Shown piece after piece: positions 20,357-20,966 of a DNA stretch of 20,966 nucleotides. The DNA comes from CALZJC01 sp041574955 (GTDB taxonomy: Bacteria > Acidobacteriota > Thermoanaerobaculia > Multivoradales > JAHEKO01), in the NCBI GenBank assembly GCA_041574955.1, contig JBFGNS010000078.1, positions 1-20,966 on the forward strand. The letters run 5' to 3'. The notes beneath the pieces are model-generated. The model was not told the DNA's origin and ran no database searches. It was given only the letters and a program-made list of their open reading frames with translations. The first letter of the stretch is position 1; each line of letters begins with the position of its first letter. The position numbers and the translations under genes are program-made.

Positions 20357-20966
20357 ATGAGATCGAACCGCTGGACGGGCCTTTCGTTGACGGCCGGTCT
20401 GCTGGCGGCGAGCGGCGCGGCTCGCTCGGCCGAGGTCGCCTCGCCGGCGCCGGCCAGCGTGCATGTCGAGCGGTGGCCTGAGGTCGTCAACCCGGTGCCG
20501 CGCGATCCGGCGATCGAGCGCGCCGCCGACGAGCTGCTGGCGGCGATGTCGCTGGCCGACAAGGTCGGCCAGCTCATCCAGCCCGAGATCAACAGCGTGA
20601 CGCCGGAGGAGGTGCGGGAGTACCGGCTCGGCTCGGTGCTCAACGGCGGCGGCGGCTGGCCGCACAAGAACAAGGAGTCGACCCCGGCCAACTGGCTGGC
20701 GCTGGCCGATGCCTTCTGGCAGGCGTCGATGGACACCTCCGACGGCGGCGTGGCGATCCCGGTGATCTGGGGGCTGGACGCCGTGCACGGCCACAACAAC
20801 GTGATCGGCGCGACCCTGTTTCCGCACAACATCGGGCTGGGCGCGGCGGGCGACCCCGAGCTCATCCGGCGGATCGGCGAGGTCACGGCGCGCGAGATCG
20901 CGGTCACCGGTCAGGACTGGGACTTCGGCCCGTGCGTCGCGGTGGCGCGCGACGACCGCTGGGGAC
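20357..20966 (+). CDS. GH3 beta-glucosidase / exo-beta-glucan glucohydrolase, N-terminal part (3' end outside window)
   Basis: The frame is open from ATG 20357 to the window end and gives 203 residues. Residues 1-24 look like a signal peptide (LSLTAGLLAASGAARSA), so export is expected. From residue 56 the sequence follows the GH3 (beta/alpha)8 domain of ExoP/barley ExoI-like glucan glucohydrolases: MSLADKVGQLIQPE, YRLGSVLNGGGGWP, ALADAFWQASMD, IPVIWGLDAVHGHNNVIGAT (Asp141 is the expected substrate-binding Asp), LFPHNIGLGA and a diagnostic VAVARDDRWG. These enzymes release glucose from beta-1,3 or beta-1,4-linked oligosaccharides. The nucleophile Asp and the second domain lie outside. GAGGTGGGG is about five bases before the ATG. 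It follows the receptor gene after a terminator and fits a glucan import and breakdown locus. Confidence 0.92.
   Translation, partial: MRSNRWTGLSLTAGLLAASGAARSAEVASPAPASVHVERWPEVVNPVPRDPAIERAADELLAAMSLADKVGQLIQPEINSVTPEEVREYRLGSVLNGGGGWPHKNKESTPANWLALADAFWQASMDTSDGGVAIPVIWGLDAVHGHNNVIGATLFPHNIGLGAAGDPELIRRIGEVTAREIAVTGQDWDFGPCVAVARDDRWG

Noticed and set aside
1..20966. tRNA, rRNA, CRISPR, insertion sequence, prophage or defence genes
   Set aside because: None of the expected signals was seen on either strand: no tRNA-like cloverleaf, no regular spaced repeats, no transposase, integrase or nuclease motifs. Absence is by eye, not by a covariance or profile search.

Overview
The window is very GC-rich (roughly 70% by eye, not computed). 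It looks like the chromosome of an Acidobacteriota member, possibly a Thermoanaerobaculia-like lineage. The reasons are three paralogues resembling the acidobacterial VWA-like secreted family, a CRTAC1-type FG-GAP/ASPIC protein beside TPR genes, a sulfatase-like lipoprotein with C-terminal TPRs, and an Oar-like TonB-dependent receptor with an N-terminal carboxypeptidase-regulatory-like domain. The taxonomic call is inference from gene content. No tRNA, rRNA, CRISPR array, insertion sequence or phage gene was seen. Coding density is high: no stretch over 300 bp lacks a gene, and the longest gap is 177 bp (20180-20356).

Region 1 (1-2333) is small-molecule and amino-sugar metabolism. It holds the 3' end of an aldo/keto reductase (+), an exported YdjC/ChbG-type carbohydrate deacetylase (-) and, divergent from it, a SIS-domain aldose/ketose isomerase or deaminase of the GlmS-isomerase/NagB-II type (+). 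The last two would fit amino-sugar or chitin-derived sugar use.

Region 2 (2362-16617) is a large block of envelope or secreted proteins of poorly known function. A sulfatase-like lipoprotein with TPRs (-) follows VWA-like paralogue 1 (-). Paralogue 2 (+) is divergent from paralogue 1 and convergent with paralogue 3 (-). Upstream of paralogue 3 on the minus strand lies a tightly packed set: a 747-aa TPR protein, a 425-aa TPR protein and a CRTAC1/ASPIC protein. Both of its junctions are 4-bp GTGA stop/start overlaps. A LacI-family regulator lies 65 bp upstream of this set on the same strand.

Region 3 (16618-20966) is a carbohydrate-uptake locus. An 18-bp perfect-arm palindrome with a LacI-type central CG sits between the LacI gene and a divergent 1148-aa TonB-dependent receptor. 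The receptor ends at a clear intrinsic terminator. A GH3 beta-glucosidase/glucan glucohydrolase follows and is cut by the window end. The simplest reading is LacI control of glucan or oligosaccharide import and hydrolysis. The VWA/TPR/FG-GAP block beside it may be a separate cell-surface system.
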